Positions 12,900-25,488 of a DNA stretch of 64,000 nt are shown here, piece by piece. The DNA lies in contig OX439006.1 in NCBI GenBank assembly GCA_949316495.1, forward strand, positions 44,598,918-44,662,917, given 5' to 3'. The DNA is from Amphiduros pacificus. Lineage: Eukaryota > Annelida > Polychaeta > Phyllodocida > Hesionidae. The notes beneath the pieces were generated by a model, which did no database searches, was not told the DNA's origin, and saw nothing but the letters and a program-made list of their open reading frames with translations. A program made the position numbers and the translations under genes. Positions within the stretch are counted from its first letter, which is position 1; each line of letters opens with the position of its first letter.

Positions 12900-15800
12900 A
12901 ACAAGCATATATTCACACTAGATATGATGTTAGTATCTGTCACGGAAAATGAAAAAAAAAAGAATGGGAAGCAGAATTTTTATCTTAATAAAAATAATAA
13001 GAGAGTGTTAATTTTGTTATTGTTATTATTAACATTGAATTATATTTATTCATCAAATGTACATTTGTATGTAAATATGTACAGTCGTTGATATAAAAAT
13101 AATCATACATAAAGGGTATTGTTGTGTGAGAAATCTATTGGGTAAATAAATAATAACATTTATATAGCACCGTTTCAGACTATGTCTGCTCTTAGCGCTT
13201 TATATTTATTATTTATTTAAATCTATTGGGTACTCCTCCATCACATGGTTCCAAGAAACAAATAATGAATTTTATATATTCTCTCCAGTTTTGTTTTTGA
13301 TATCCAATAAGAAAACCACAATGGTAATGAAGTCTGAGATTAGTATGAGTATACTTCTGTTATATTATATATTATTTTTTGCATCTGTAATAATAGGGCT
13401 AGACCACATCACCAGTTTTGAGTGGTGGAAAATGCAAGAATTTCATTATCCGTCAGGTTTTTATTCAATATCTTTAAGTTAAGAAAACAAAATGTATCAA
13501 TACTGTTTTACTTGTGTGATTATGTAACCACTAATATTAAAGAAAAAAACTTAATTAACTGATTTGAAATTATATTTGTGATAGTTTGATCAATGGAAGA
13601 AGCCCTTTGAATGTATTGTATCATCTGATCTATCTGTATCTGAAAAAAATATCGAAAAAATTTGATTGTGAAAATAAATAAATGAAAATAATATTTGATA
13701 CAGGCATTAATATTCTTTTTTTACCAAAAATCTTATAAACAACCAAAGGGATGAAATCTATATTTCGGATTTTGGGAGTAATGAAACACTGGCATTCTTG
13801 TTGAATGAATGAAATATATGCAATATTAAATTGGAAGAGAGTCATAGCCTGGTGAGGCAGCCCTGCAGTGTGGTTGCTCTGAATTGCAATCATGTTTTGT
13901 TAAATTTGGTCATTGATTATTTCTAATCAAATTTTTTTTAAATGGACTATTGTTGTTGTGAGTTGGTTAACTGAAGGGTTTTTTGAGACCATTCACACCA
14001 GGTTCCCCCTACTCTTTTCGATAAGTGCTACTGGGTTCTTCAGCATGCTCTGGGATAGGGTCAGATACACGGGACCACGTTTTATGCCCAATCAGAGCGG
14101 GCGATGAATAACCTTGCTGGGGGACAATTTAACCAGGCATTGTTAAAGGGGGACCTACCCGTAGTGAGTTTAGAGGTGGTTTTATGTTGTGTAAAGATTT
14201 TGTGTGTGTGGGTTACATATTTGAGAAGTATGTGATGTGGAAAAACAAAAATTTGATAAAAAAGTAGTGAGAATTGCATTTTACCCAGTGGGGTGTCCAT
14301 AGGCAAAACGTGATTTTTTTTGTTTATGGTTGCATTTGAATGCCAAAAGATTCTAAAAATTCATCTTATTATGTGTTCTAAGTTTGGAAATGATAATATG
14401 TGTATCAAACTCCCATATCTATTTCATTTCAAAATCTTTCAAACTTGATTTAAACCATTTAAACATTTAAAAAATATTGAAAAAACAAAAAGTAAATTAT
14501 AACATTTTATTTATTCATTACATGAATTCAGTACAAAAGTAAATATTTTCAGGAAATATTTCACAAAGGCTGTTCCAGGCCATAATTGAGCTGCTTCAGT
14601 TGTTCATTAAGTGCAAACCCCAGTATGTATTTGTGGTATCCATCTAATGTGGCATGCATACATTACTGATGAGTCCTCATTATGAATCCATAAAATACAC
14701 AATGTAAAAATGATCAAATTTTTTTCCTTTTCATATTTAGCACATTTAGAAATGAAAAAAATCTTGGGAATACTGATGTTCATATCCTTCAAGCTTCTAA
14801 ACATTGACACTCATGGTAAAAAAAGATGATTGAAACTCTCGAATCAAGGATAGGAGTCCCTGAAGAGGTTCATACTTAAAACTTGTGTACTATTCAGGAT
14901 TCAAGATCTTGTAATTTGTCACACTCCTTTTCTTTAAAGCTAATTTGTCTTTAAAGTGATTTGATAATTTGATCATACTTACTTGTATTTCAGATTTTAA
15001 CATTATGTATCAATTACTGTTGCAATTTGTCAGCGGAGAAACATAAACTGTTAATATATAAAAAAATAAATAAACAAGATTTGTTCGAAAAATTATGACT
15101 TTATCACACAGGCATAGCCTGTGTCAACAAAAAGCCTCACGGAAGCCTAAATGATACATATTTATTATATATTTAGCATTACTAAAATAAAATTGACATG
15201 TTACATTTAGCCTGAATGAAAATTGACTAGATATGGACTTCATACTTGTTCATTTCTAGAGCTTAAAATTAACTGAAATCTATTGAGCAGTCTCAAAACT
15301 ACAATTATATTTTATGTGAAGAAATTTCATTTACCCTTTGTGATTAAAAAAGCAAATGCATTACTTATGTAATTTTTAGTGGCAGCTTTAATAAGGTAAC
15401 AAAGTACTTGTATGGAACACAAATATCTCAATCAAAAGTTTTAGACTCTCAAAATGCATACTTAGTTTAAGCAAATTTGCATATGGTTGCAACTATTTTT
15501 CATTAAATACAGTTTGGTTGCAGTTACCATGATAATGATGCATCTGCAGCACAGAATGATCAAGTGAATTTTACACAAAAAAGCTCTGTTCAGTGTTTAT
15601 TTATATCTTATCCTCTTGGGCCCATAATCTTTTAAGTTATAAGCATGTTGCAGTCCATCCACAAGTTCTGAAAATCTGTGATCTGAAGAACATTAGCCTC
15701 CACAGATGGTAAATAAATCTTGGCACATTTCTTCAAGCCATTGTTCAATAATCTGTGTCCTTCCAAGATCCTTACTGTGGTATTTGCAAACTCAGATCTC

Positions 15801-15944
15801 ACAGAACTCCAAGGTTATTTGTCTTCAACCAGTATTCATTTCCAGAAATGATGAGATTTTTTTTTCACACCAACATGGTTCAGACTTGCAATTCTTGCAT
15901 GGAGATATTTTGAATAGAATAAAATAATTGTCTGTATCCATACA
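12900..15944. other. Intergenic region with degraded dispersed repeats
   Basis: No gene was supported. A segment at 13152-13214 (TAATAACATTTATATAGC and CTTAGCGCTTTATA) and another at 13985-14110 (CTACTCTTTTCGATAAGTG, CTACTGGGTTCTT, ACGGGACCACGTTTTATG) resemble the two halves of a short repeat that is very common in lophotrochozoan genomes. They are separated here by about 770 bp of unrelated sequence. The rest is AT-rich and featureless. Confidence 0.45.
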
Positions 15945-16120
15945 AACTTCCATGTTCATGTGCCTGGCCAGTTTTCCGCCATAACCAATAACAGCCAAGT
16001 GCAGCGGCTGAGCTGGCGACCCTTGTAACCGCTGTCAGTCAGTCTTCTGGTATGAACCAACTGCACCCCTATATAGTGCAAATTTGTACTCTTGGCAGGA
16101 TTCCATTTGGTTTTACTTGT
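15945..16120 (+). mobile_element. SINE-like element with LINE-derived 3' tail
   Basis: The first part, to about 16032, matches the body of the repeat at 5655-5760. The second part (16045-16118: CTGCACCCC, ATAGTGCAA, GGCAGGATTCCATTTGG) closely matches the 3' UTR of the LINE at 51190-51270 (CTGCACCCC, ATAGTGCAA, GGCGGGATGCCATTTGG). Tail sharing of this kind is how many SINEs borrow a partner LINE's reverse transcriptase. An alternative is a 5'-truncated LINE copy that landed beside an unrelated repeat. Confidence 0.55.
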
Positions 16121-16171
16121 AGATGTACTTCATCGTAGGAAACTGGTTGCTGGAAAGTATCCATTATACAT

Positions 16172-16564
16172 TTACAATGCATCTGTTTTCATGAGACTTC
16201 TTGTTACATCCACACTGACTATCATCAATAACAACCATGAAGGAATCATCACATAATATAGAGCCAAACCACTGCCGTATTCTAGTCTTATGCAGATAAG
16301 GACCTGGAATGTCAACTTTAAAATCATACAAACAAGAAACCAAACTTTTCTTGTCATTGTCATTTCACTTCTGTCATAGCCGTTTTTACAATGTGTGATC
16401 ATGTAAAACATGATGTACACTAATATGATACTGTCAAATATCCACATAGGAAGGAATATCAGGAACCAGTTCCATGTGGATTTGTTGTCTAGTCTCAGGA
16501 CTAGGAATATCACGAATACTTGCAGCATAAACCAAGTAAAGAGAGCTCTGTGTATTGGAGCCAT
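16172..16564 (-). CDS. TMEM60: Transmembrane protein 60
   Basis: Encodes a 130-aa four-pass membrane protein of the TMEM60 family (human 133 aa); its molecular role is not established. Conserved features seen are WNWFLIFLPMWIFDSIILV (human WNWFLIFIPVWIFDTILLV), the HCKNGYD loop, and KVWFLVCMILKLTFQ. The hydrophobic segments fall at about residues 5-23, 31-54, 73-92 and 100-119. The start chosen is the ATG giving MAPIHRALFTWF, which fits the human N-terminus. The open frame continues 19 codons upstream without another ATG. The coding region has no intron. It lies convergent with NMD3 and in the same orientation as the acidic gene upstream of it. Confidence 0.93.
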   Translation of the reverse strand: MAPIHRALFTWFMLQVFVIFLVLRLDNKSTWNWFLIFLPMWIFDSIILVYIMFYMITHCKNGYDRSEMTMTRKVWFLVCMILKLTFQVLICIRLEYGSGLALYYVMIPSWLLLMIVSVDVTRSLMKTDAL

Positions 16565-16643
16565 TTTACTCTCTTCTTCATTTCCGTCGTCTGTTTTTGT
16601 GCTCCCCCACAGGAGAGCCACTCAATCTTCTATTAATTGCTAC

Positions 16644-16652
16644 AGATGGCGC
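16644..16652 (+). promoter_or_regulatory. CTCF-like core near TMEM60 start
   Basis: AGATGGCGC matches the AGRKGGCRC core of CTCF motifs and lies 80 bp upstream of the TMEM60 start codon. It is a short match, so this is weak evidence. Confidence 0.25.
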
Positions 16653-16664
16653 TAGCTACTATAA

Positions 16665-17804
16665 AGTGGTCCTCTACTAAAAACTTATGAATGGAGGCGC
16701 AGCGACTGATATTTGAGCTGTGGCGTCATAACAATTCATTGTTTCACACAATGGATTCAAATCCTTTGATCCTGTCATAGTTGCCGACTTCAGAACAGTG
16801 AAAGATTGAAGATTCATATTTAAAAAAAATGAATTGGACAAAGTATTGTATTATACCACATTTTGGTTTATTTTTTGTAAAGAAAAATTCAGAATAGTTG
16901 CTCTTTTGAAGTTTATAATACCATCCACTCAAAATTACTTCAACTAAATCTGTTCAATTCTGTTTTGATTGCTTCAATAGTAAATATTCTGAAAAAAAAA
17001 TACATACTCCAAATCTTTTATTGTTTATACATGTTTTTAAAAAATGTGTCACTATTCATGTTGCGTTGTAAAAACGTTTAAAACAAAATATTGTTTATTA
17101 TATAGTATTTATAAAATTCCTGTTGCATTTTTTATTGTTACTTTTGTTGATTTTAAATGATGACATAACATTTTATTAGTCAATTTATTTCTGATGGCGC
17201 ATATATTGGCAGGGGTATAAATTACATTTTCTAATAGTTATTTTTTCACTGAATAACATGATATATTTGCGCCAATATTTGCGCCAATAACTAAAAATAA
17301 ACTGGAAAGAAAACATGACAATAAAACACTTGTTTTTCTCAGTATCTGAGGCCGTAAAAACAATTTTTTATACATTTTCATAACTTTGATATGAATGTAC
17401 TTATCATAAAATCGTCCAAACTTGGAGCAGAGAAATAAGATTTATATCCCCATAATCTGTATGAAAAAACAAACATTATTATTATTTAAATTGGAAATAT
17501 TTTTGGGTTTTATCAATTTTGTAATTTACCAAACACTAAAAAAATAAACCCTTGGTGTAAAAAACAACCATATCACAAATCTTCATCATTTTTATTTATA
17601 CGTCACACATACAACATGAAAACCACACATATAATAACATATTACAGATTTCATTATTATATTACACTCGGTACATTCATGATCAAATGTCATTTTTGAA
17701 CTACAGGATAAATTCGTCAGTTTAATATTTATGTGCTACTTGGAATACAACCTGTATAGAAAGAAATTGAACTTCCAGTGCAAAATCATTCATTTAACTG
17801 AGAT
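16665..17804. other. Intergenic; 3' region of the acidic gene
   Basis: No coding exon seen. On the minus strand an AATAAA (complement of 17591-17596) lies about 210 bp after the stop of the 539-aa gene and is a reasonable polyadenylation signal for it. The rest is AT-rich, including the near-repeat TTTGCGCCAATA at about 17267-17287. Confidence 0.45.
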
Positions 17805-19424
17805 CTACACAGTTGTTTCATCTCTATCTTTATAGGTTGGACTGTTTATTCCCATAACCACATCAATATCATCCTTATGGTACATTGCACTCTCAAATAT
17901 GACATCTTTATGGTGAGCAGTATCAACATCCTCATCAAAAAAAGATCCAATGGTCCAGGACCCTTGATCACTGTCATTTTCACTTTTTACAATATTTTTT
18001 TCTGATTCACAAACCGATCTGGAATCTGCGCGCCTCTTGAGCGTTTTAGGTTTCATGTTGGCAATTTCAGTCAGGGTTCGGCCAGCATAATTACTGTACC
18101 AACGGCTGCTTGATTGATTACATCCTAGCCATTTGTTATGCAAAGATTTGAAAAAAGAAAATTGTCTGTGATCATTTGCTTGTTCCTCTTTATCCGGTGA
18201 AATGCCCATCTGTTCCCACTTTGACATGCATGGGAAGATATATTCTCCCACCTGAAAGTCATATTTCCAGAAATTCATCACCTCTTTGATTGTTCTGGGT
18301 TGTCTGCAGGGGAAAGCATAACCCTCGCCCGCTGAGCGCACCGTGGAGTACAAACAAAACTCATCCTCACTTTCACTTTCACTTTCATCCCTGTATTGGT
18401 ATATATTGCTGTTGCCATAAAGCATATCAAAATGCCCCTCTTGCAGTTCAGATTTCTGGCAAAGGTCACTGGATTTAGCTGGATAGCTTCCAATATTGTA
18501 GCGAGGGGGGAGTTGGGGTGAGAAATATTCTCCAGAGTCTGCCTCATGCCAATTACACGCATTTTCATCATCTTTATTTTCGTCAGTCACCCATCCCCCA
18601 CTTTCACTCTCCTGTTTATCTTCGTCATTTGTTTCATACTCTTCTTCCTCATTTTCCTCATTCTTACTATCATCTGCTGTCCCATTTTTCTCATTTATAT
18701 TATTAGTTGTTTCATTTTCCTCATCTGGACTGTCATCTAAGGATTCCCTTTCCTCGTCAGAATCTCCAGATTCATTTTCCTCCTCAGACTCTCCAGATTC
18801 CTCTTCCTCTTCCGAATCTTCGGAATCCCTTTCCTCATCAGAATCTCCGGGTTCCTTTTCCTCGTCAGAATCTCCAGATTCATTTTCCGCATCTGAACTG
18901 ATGATATCTTGGCACCTTGATTCACATTTCTCATCATCATTCAGATTATTATTTATTTCAATATTTGCTTCATCTACTTGGGTCATTTGCGGATTTTTAA
19001 CTGTCTCTGTGTCGCTATGACAACTCTGCCACTCATCTCTGTCACTGCTGTTGCCATAGCAACCAGACTCTTCATCACTGTGTCTTTCCAGATGGTCTCC
19101 GTGATGTACCTGTGAACTATTGGAGGAATCTAGGTCACTCTGGCAACTGCAGCTGAGCACAGAATCATCCGAATCATCGGAAAGACAGTTTGCTTTTCTT
19201 CCCACCAATGTCTCCAAGTTTAACAAAGTCTCAGAGGCTGAGAGTGGATCATCTAACCGTAGTTCAGATATACAATCCATGTGCTTGATCTGCATGTCAA
19301 CCTTTGAAACATTTATCACGTTCATTTTTTTCTCATATTTTGTATTGTAATAATATGGCGCAATCTTTGGTACCTCCTTACGCATCTCAGGATTTGATTT
19401 CAGTAAAGATCTCAAGGAAAACAT
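17805..19424 (-). CDS. Unrecognised 539-aa acidic protein
   Basis: A single 539-aa open frame begins with the ATG of MFSLRSLLKSNPEMR. An acceptor (TTATTTTTCAG) ends 10 bases before the ATG, so a non-coding first exon is expected upstream. I do not recognise the family. Residues about 75-330 are extremely rich in Ser, Asp and Glu, with imperfect repeats of the kind SGDSDEE/EESGESEEE, and are probably disordered. The C-terminal third is less biased: TVRSAGEGYAFPC, RTIKEVMNFWKYDFQVGEYI, FPCMSKWEQMG, WLGCNQSSSRWYSNYAG and a basic KTLKRRADSR. There is no signal peptide or membrane segment. The conserved-looking C-terminal block, the complete frame and a well-formed promoter favour a real gene. PPP1R15-like proteins were considered, but no KVRF-type PP1 site was seen. 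Confidence 0.8.
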   Translation of the reverse strand: MFSLRSLLKSNPEMRKEVPKIAPYYYNTKYEKKMNVINVSKVDMQIKHMDCISELRLDDPLSASETLLNLETLVGRKANCLSDDSDDSVLSCSCQSDLDSSNSSQVHHGDHLERHSDEESGCYGNSSDRDEWQSCHSDTETVKNPQMTQVDEANIEINNNLNDDEKCESRCQDIISSDAENESGDSDEEKEPGDSDEERDSEDSEEEEESGESEEENESGDSDEERESLDDSPDEENETTNNINEKNGTADDSKNEENEEEEYETNDEDKQESESGGWVTDENKDDENACNWHEADSGEYFSPQLPPRYNIGSYPAKSSDLCQKSELQEGHFDMLYGNSNIYQYRDESESESEDEFCLYSTVRSAGEGYAFPCRQPRTIKEVMNFWKYDFQVGEYIFPCMSKWEQMGISPDKEEQANDHRQFSFFKSLHNKWLGCNQSSSRWYSNYAGRTLTEIANMKPKTLKRRADSRSVCESEKNIVKSENDSDQGSWTIGSFFDEDVDTAHHKDVIFESAMYHKDDIDVVMGINSPTYKDRDETTV

Positions 19425-20016
19425 CTCCTTGACTCTGAAAAATAAAATAACACAATGGGTAAGATTTATATATGTTCAAATCTATGTACACGCGAAGACG
19501 TTTAAATATTCTGTCTCCAGTCATTGTTTTTTTTATATAAAAAAATCTCTTATCTCAAATGAGTGTACCTTATTTGTAAATAAAAAAAGAAGAGATGATA
19601 TCAATATATTATATAATCAGTAAATGTTAATTACTAACAAACAAGCTTAATCTCAAAAATGCTTTCCAAGAATTTATGATTATGGCAAGAAAATGACATT
19701 ATGCAATACTGAATTAAGAAAATGAGTAATCCTGCATTATTCCATATCTTACGCTCCCAAACACATTTTTCAGGTTTTCTGTTGTTTATTGCCGATGTAC
19801 CATTAGTGCTTACATACTATATCAAGTTGTTTATTCTATTTTGTTTTGTAAAATAAAACAAAACAATGTGATTGTATTGATAACACATGTACAAAGCCAC
19901 GTATTTGTCAAAATGCCTCTTGTTTCATGCTGTCATGTCAGGCTCCAAGATAACACATTTACCTTTTCTGACAGACACGATCGGATGAGTTTGAGAAGAG
20001 ATTGGTCAAATCTTAC

Positions 20017-20294
20017 CTTTAAAGGATGTGATCCTTTTATTACGACACTCTCTATCTCCTTGTTTCTGTCTATTTCTGAAATGATGTGATCAGCAGATCG
20101 TGTTTATATATTGCTGTGTTGTGTCGGGCTGTGGTGCAATGCAATGGCCATGTGTTGTCAATAAACATTTCCTCACTTCCGCTTCTAAAAATAGCATGTG
20201 ATCCCATACCTCATGAATATTAACAAAGTGTCATGGCAACAAATGATGACGTTTCTCTACGACAACCAATCGGAAACCGCGCGCGTGGCGGGAA
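20017..20294 (-). promoter_or_regulatory. Promoter and 5' UTR exon of the 539-aa gene
   Basis: Read on the minus strand: an E2F-like GGCGGGAA equivalent at 20287-20294, a CCAAT sequence at 20266-20270, a CRE-like TGACG at about 20246-20250, a TATA box TATATAAA at 20103-20110, then a good splice donor AAAG|GTAAGA whose last exon base is 20017. With a start site about 30 bp after the TATA, the first exon would be about 60 nt and splice to the acceptor at 19435-19437, just ahead of the ATG. The order and spacing are coherent, but orientation of the factor sites does not prove use. Confidence 0.5.
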
Positions 20295-20299
20295 CTCTC

Positions 20300-23200
20300 A
20301 TGTTGAGTGCGTCTCAAAGGCTGCATTCTCTTCTTTCATGCCTGGGCACATCCCCACGTGAAATGGTCCTTTTTTCTGGATTGAGTACTAAATTGTTGTT
20401 CTGTCTTTACGTTTCTACATCGTTCACCATGTGCTATTGACCTGCACACAATTGATTTTTACCTTTGTCTTTGGAACTCAGTTGACACAGAGACATTTAA
20501 AACATGTTTAAATATCTCTAGTTGACATCAATCATAAAATGCCAATCCATCCTTGCAATGAGACTCAATGCTATAACCAACTCTGTACACTTTTGATGGG
20601 GGACCAGTTACTCTTTCGCAATCATTGCGAAAAATGTCTCCATTTTTATATCATACAGACGCCATGCCACATGGAATAATAATCGAGAATATTTTTTCAC
20701 AGAAATCGCTAAAATCTGAAAGGAAATTAAAATATTTTTTATTGATTCGTAATCTGATTATTAAGATACTCTAACTAGGACAGAAATTATATATGTAATG
20801 TGAGGTTCACTGTGAAAAGTAACTGTAGATTAACAGTAACAAGGTGTCACAAAACAGATACCGGTATTTGTATTGTGTAATATGTTACAGCGTAAAAGAA
20901 ATTATTTAAGTATTACTTGTTGTTTTATTAGTCTATTTTAATATACAAAATATAGCAAAATTGTTAGGATATACAAATTTTCAAATATGTTATCATTTTC
21001 AAGCTAATTTCTTAGTTTTTACTGATACAAAGCCATATTTCATGAACCAAAACATTAGATGAACACCAACTGTTTTGAAATTTATGCAAATAGGATTGGA
21101 AATACTTACTGTTATATTCAAAAAAAGATCTGTGGATTTTAAGAGCAACAGTGACCCTTTATAAAAAACTACTGCATTTGCTCTACATTAAAAAAAACTT
21201 TTATAATAACACCAAAGAAAATGTATCATATTTCTAAATTTCTAATGCATTACATGTCAGCATGGTCAGGCTGTTGAGAGATTTTTAAAATACACCCAAA
21301 TATGAATATTTCTGTTCTGTGCCATTCAATCAGTTCAAAATTTACCCGAGCCTTGTATTTCTGCCAAAATCAATTGTATAAAAATAAAAAAAAGTCTGCG
21401 ATCCAGTTAAGAGAATTATGGGAATGAATAATGTCCCACAGAGTGTTGAGATGGATGTGACAATGCCTTGTAGTTCTTTGCAAAAATAATGAAGAATTAA
21501 ACAACAGGGGGCGCATTGCAAACTTCCTCGGGAATGATCTTGTTGACAGAGTGTTCCACCACTTTATCACAGGCTTTTTTATAATGTGCATTATGAGTTT
21601 TTGTCAAACATAATGTGTTAAAATTCACAGTTTTTTGTTTTAAAGAGAAAATAAATTTCTTTTTTTATGTTTTACCATTTTAAAATGATTGACATATTTC
21701 ATATCCTGTCATCATCATTTATTACATATTTGCCAAAAGGTGGTTATCCTTTGTATGCCAGGTTGACTAGTACAATGGAATATATTCATTATACTCCAAG
21801 GTTAAACCTTGATATAGTCACAAAAATCTTAACTATTTCTCACTTTTACCAATTAGAAAATTGAATTGGGATGGTTTTTTAATACTTCTAATCTTAATGT
21901 TGCTAATTGATAATTTAAAAAAAAAAGAATTATCTAAATTTACAAAGAAATATCTTGTTTAAACTTTAACATTATGACAACAGATAGTTATGTGGCAATT
22001 TCAAGCTTTTAGGAAACATTAAATAAAATAAAACAAAATTCAAATTCAATGGTTCATTTCCTTCAGAACTATTTGACCGGTTTGGAGCATTGAATTGAAC
22101 TATTGTTTCATATGGGACATTATGAGTTTTGTCAAACATGACATAAGATTTTTGTTCAAAAGAAGAGAAACTCATGTTTTACCATTTTAAAAATAAACGT
22201 TTTTAAAAAGATTGACTCATGACATACTTCATATCCTGTCATGGCATTAAGTGTGTGCATGTGTGCAGCCCACCAACTGCGCACCTGTCTGTTGGGTAAT
22301 AATTACTCCAAGGTGATGCAAATGGCTCTGCCGAAAAAGTAGGGACGTTTTCATACCTATTGCGGCAGAGGTATTACCTCACCCTGCAAATCTCACACTT
22401 TGGAAAAAGCTCTGGCTATTGTTATTTATATCAGTAGACCCTGTTATGAAATGAGCTTATAGAGGTTCTCTTTTGGGGAACACATGGTTGATTTCATCCC
22501 ATTTTATGCATCCACAGAAGAGCTTTAGCTTTAATGGTTTAAGTCGATAGAATCTTTTATTTTTCAATATACAGTGCAATGTGATAGTTCTCGTGCAATG
22601 CGACAGTCCCAAATGTTTTATTATAAAGCTTGTGTCTCATAAGTCTCACTGTATGTATATATACCTTCACTCATAATTGCTCATTCAACATTTTGCCTGG
22701 ATACATATTATCAATACCTCATAAGACAAACCAACATGTACTTATCCCAGATGTTATGACAATTTATCAACCCTTAACAAATACCTGCAAACAACACTCA
22801 TTCTGGTATTCATTCCACCATTCTAAAACAATAATACCGGTATTCAAGATCTTGAAAATGTGGAGTTGTCCAAATTTGACCCTGTCAGCCATGATGGAAA
22901 TCAGCATGTCACGTGTCACTTGAAGTGGGTGTAAATATGAACTCTGGCAGACTGCACATTTGCATTTGGTCAAGTAACCCCAAAGCAACAATTCTCGTTG
23001 TTGACTGTTGTTTACATATGCGTTTTAACAAACCAAGTAGATTTTTCTTGAAAGTCTCATTATTTATTCTCCAGAAACGTTTTCATACATGCGTTTGGTC
23101 AGCAATATCATTTCATACTTCTTGGTTCAGGTTCAAATCTGGGAGAAGAGAGTCTGTATAATACAAAACATTTCAAGTCAAGCATAATGAGCAATTAAAT

Positions 23201-25488
23201 CTAACATTTAGAAAAAATTATTTCGGATTGCAACGTTTGTCTCTTCAGTTTCTTTATATAATGTAGGACTTGACATTTCACATGCCTTCATCGATTTTCG
23301 TTTTGAGATTCCCCAAGAAACACGGAAAGACTATAAGGAAAAGAAGAGGCAAAGGATAATTACAGGAAATTTTACCAAAAAAAAAAATATTAGTAGACAT
23401 CTGAAACACTTTGTTATTGAACTACAAGGAATTAATCTGAGTGCAACATCGATATCGCGATTAAAAAAACAATAAATGGTATATCACATCACGACCAGTG
23501 AGGGTGAATGTCAAATCCAGAGACATATGTGTTTAAAAAAAATCTAAACTGCAAATGTTTAATTTGGTACACACATTATGAAATGATAACATTTACTTTT
23601 AATGGAACCCCAAACCCTTTCCCCGATTAAAAACCTTGCGTTGATTGAAAGCTTATATACACACATCTTTTAGGTTCCTCCACTCTTGTCAATTAATTAT
23701 GTGAACACACTTTCTTGAAGCTGGGTACTAAAAGGGTCTTGAAATCTCTCCTATGGAACGATTTCTCAATTGCAGTATAAAACATTGTGCCCCATAAACA
23801 AGAAGAGCATAAATCACGGTTTATAATATCAAAAAGTTTGCAACACTATAACCATTAATAGAGAGGTGCAAAATCGATGATCTATAGATACAAGGACAAG
23901 TAAGAAACATTGATTCAGAGTCACAATCACAGATATATAAGTATTGTTTACTCATATCACATATCACATGCTATTCTTTTGTGTGAATTATGTAGACTGT
24001 TCATTAAGGTCGTGGTGCATGTTGACGGAAACTCTAAGACCACTCTGAATAAAATGATATATTAAAGTTGACTTTGTGAACTTGAATGTCATTTTAAAGT
24101 AGCGCCCCCCTTTTCAACTTTTCATTAGTGAAATCTGCTTGTGCATAATTCGAAATCGAGTCATGTGCCCTAATAAACATATGCTATACATACAATAGAT
24201 AAATTGTTCAAACAGCGAATAACATAAATAAGCAATTATATGGTAAAATGCCCAAAACATCTGTATAAAAATGCTTATACTTGTAGAGGATTAAAACCAA
24301 ACATGACGCGATTTTAACACACTTAAAGGAGAACATTACTAAATGTTTAGATTCCACACTGGAGTGGGGATGAGACATTGGGGATTAATGCTTTCACGGA
24401 ATGAATTTTTACTGACAATTTTAATTTTGTGGTATTATTCGGTTAATGAGAAAGAAATTGGTTAATGAGAAAGAAATACTCATCTGCACATCTCTTGCTG
24501 ACATTCTAATATAAAAACATAATTTTGTGTCCGAAACATTATGAAAACCCCAAAACAGAGCGGTAATTGATCCTAAAAATTAGCCAAATTAACAGTTGGA
24601 ATCGAAGTAGAAAAATTACGAAACTAAAAAAAAATAAGTGTCTCTATCAAATAAATGCTTTCAGAAGTCAAAATGATTATAGCCTATTGAAATTAGTATT
24701 TGCTAAATTTTCCGTAGGGTGCATCATGCCAAAATCTTATGCCTGAAAATCAAAACTTCAGACTCGGCTTTCCAAATTTCTATCATTTGAATAAGTTTTC
24801 ATTAGGTTTCAATTTATTAGTTAAAATTTATTAATGTTGAGTCGAGAGTGCATTTACGCGTATTGTGTTTGGGGTTAAACATTTGTGATTGTGGTAGCTA
24901 AACTGTGAAAGTGCTGAAGCCAAGATGGGTAAAAGTTGGTTGAAAAGTTGGGGACTTTCACTCTCTGGCAACCTGTGGCGTAAAGACCCATCATGCTTAC
25001 AGTGACAGATGCATCCCCCTTCAAACATGGCAATAGAGGGCAACACTAGTGGTATCATCGTCAGCATACATCTTAATGGTGCGATTGCTGGTTACCATCT
25101 TGCTATTTTAATTATTTGATTGTAGAGTTAATGATTTGATTTTGAGTTTTTTTTTGCGCAATTCCGATATTTTTGTGCACTTCCGGTATGTTTTCAATGG
25201 GACAAGAAGGTGATCAACAATCGGCTTATTACAATTGTATATACATACATTTAGGGACTTTATCAAACAAAAATAAGCATAATTGTTATTTTCCAATTTT
25301 ATGATTATGATTTTATCCATATCAGCACATCTTTAGCCAGAAAAAAAAAGTTTCCATTCCATAACCAGCGATATTTCATATATTACTTCACGATAGGTCC
25401 AAAATTCTAAAATTGACTTTCCATCAAACGTGCGCCATGACCTTAATGTGTGTTCATGACATTAAATTACACAAAGAATGTACTTGTC
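20300..25488. other. Long intergenic region without a supported gene
   Basis: No exon chain or RNA gene could be supported. A repeated segment is present at 21597-21720 and again at 22117-22245 (TTATGAGTTTTTGTCAAACAT..., TATGTTTTACCATTTTAAAA, TTCATATCCTGTCAT), a direct duplication with about 520 bp spacing. A CTCF-like core lies at 21505-21514. The rest is AT-rich with scattered short open frames that lack any recognisable protein. Confidence 0.45.
21505..21514 (+). promoter_or_regulatory. CTCF-like motif
   Basis: CAGGGGGCGC is a strong match to the CTCF core in an otherwise AT-rich intergenic region between the 539-aa gene and the membrane-protein pair. It is a motif match only. Confidence 0.35.
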
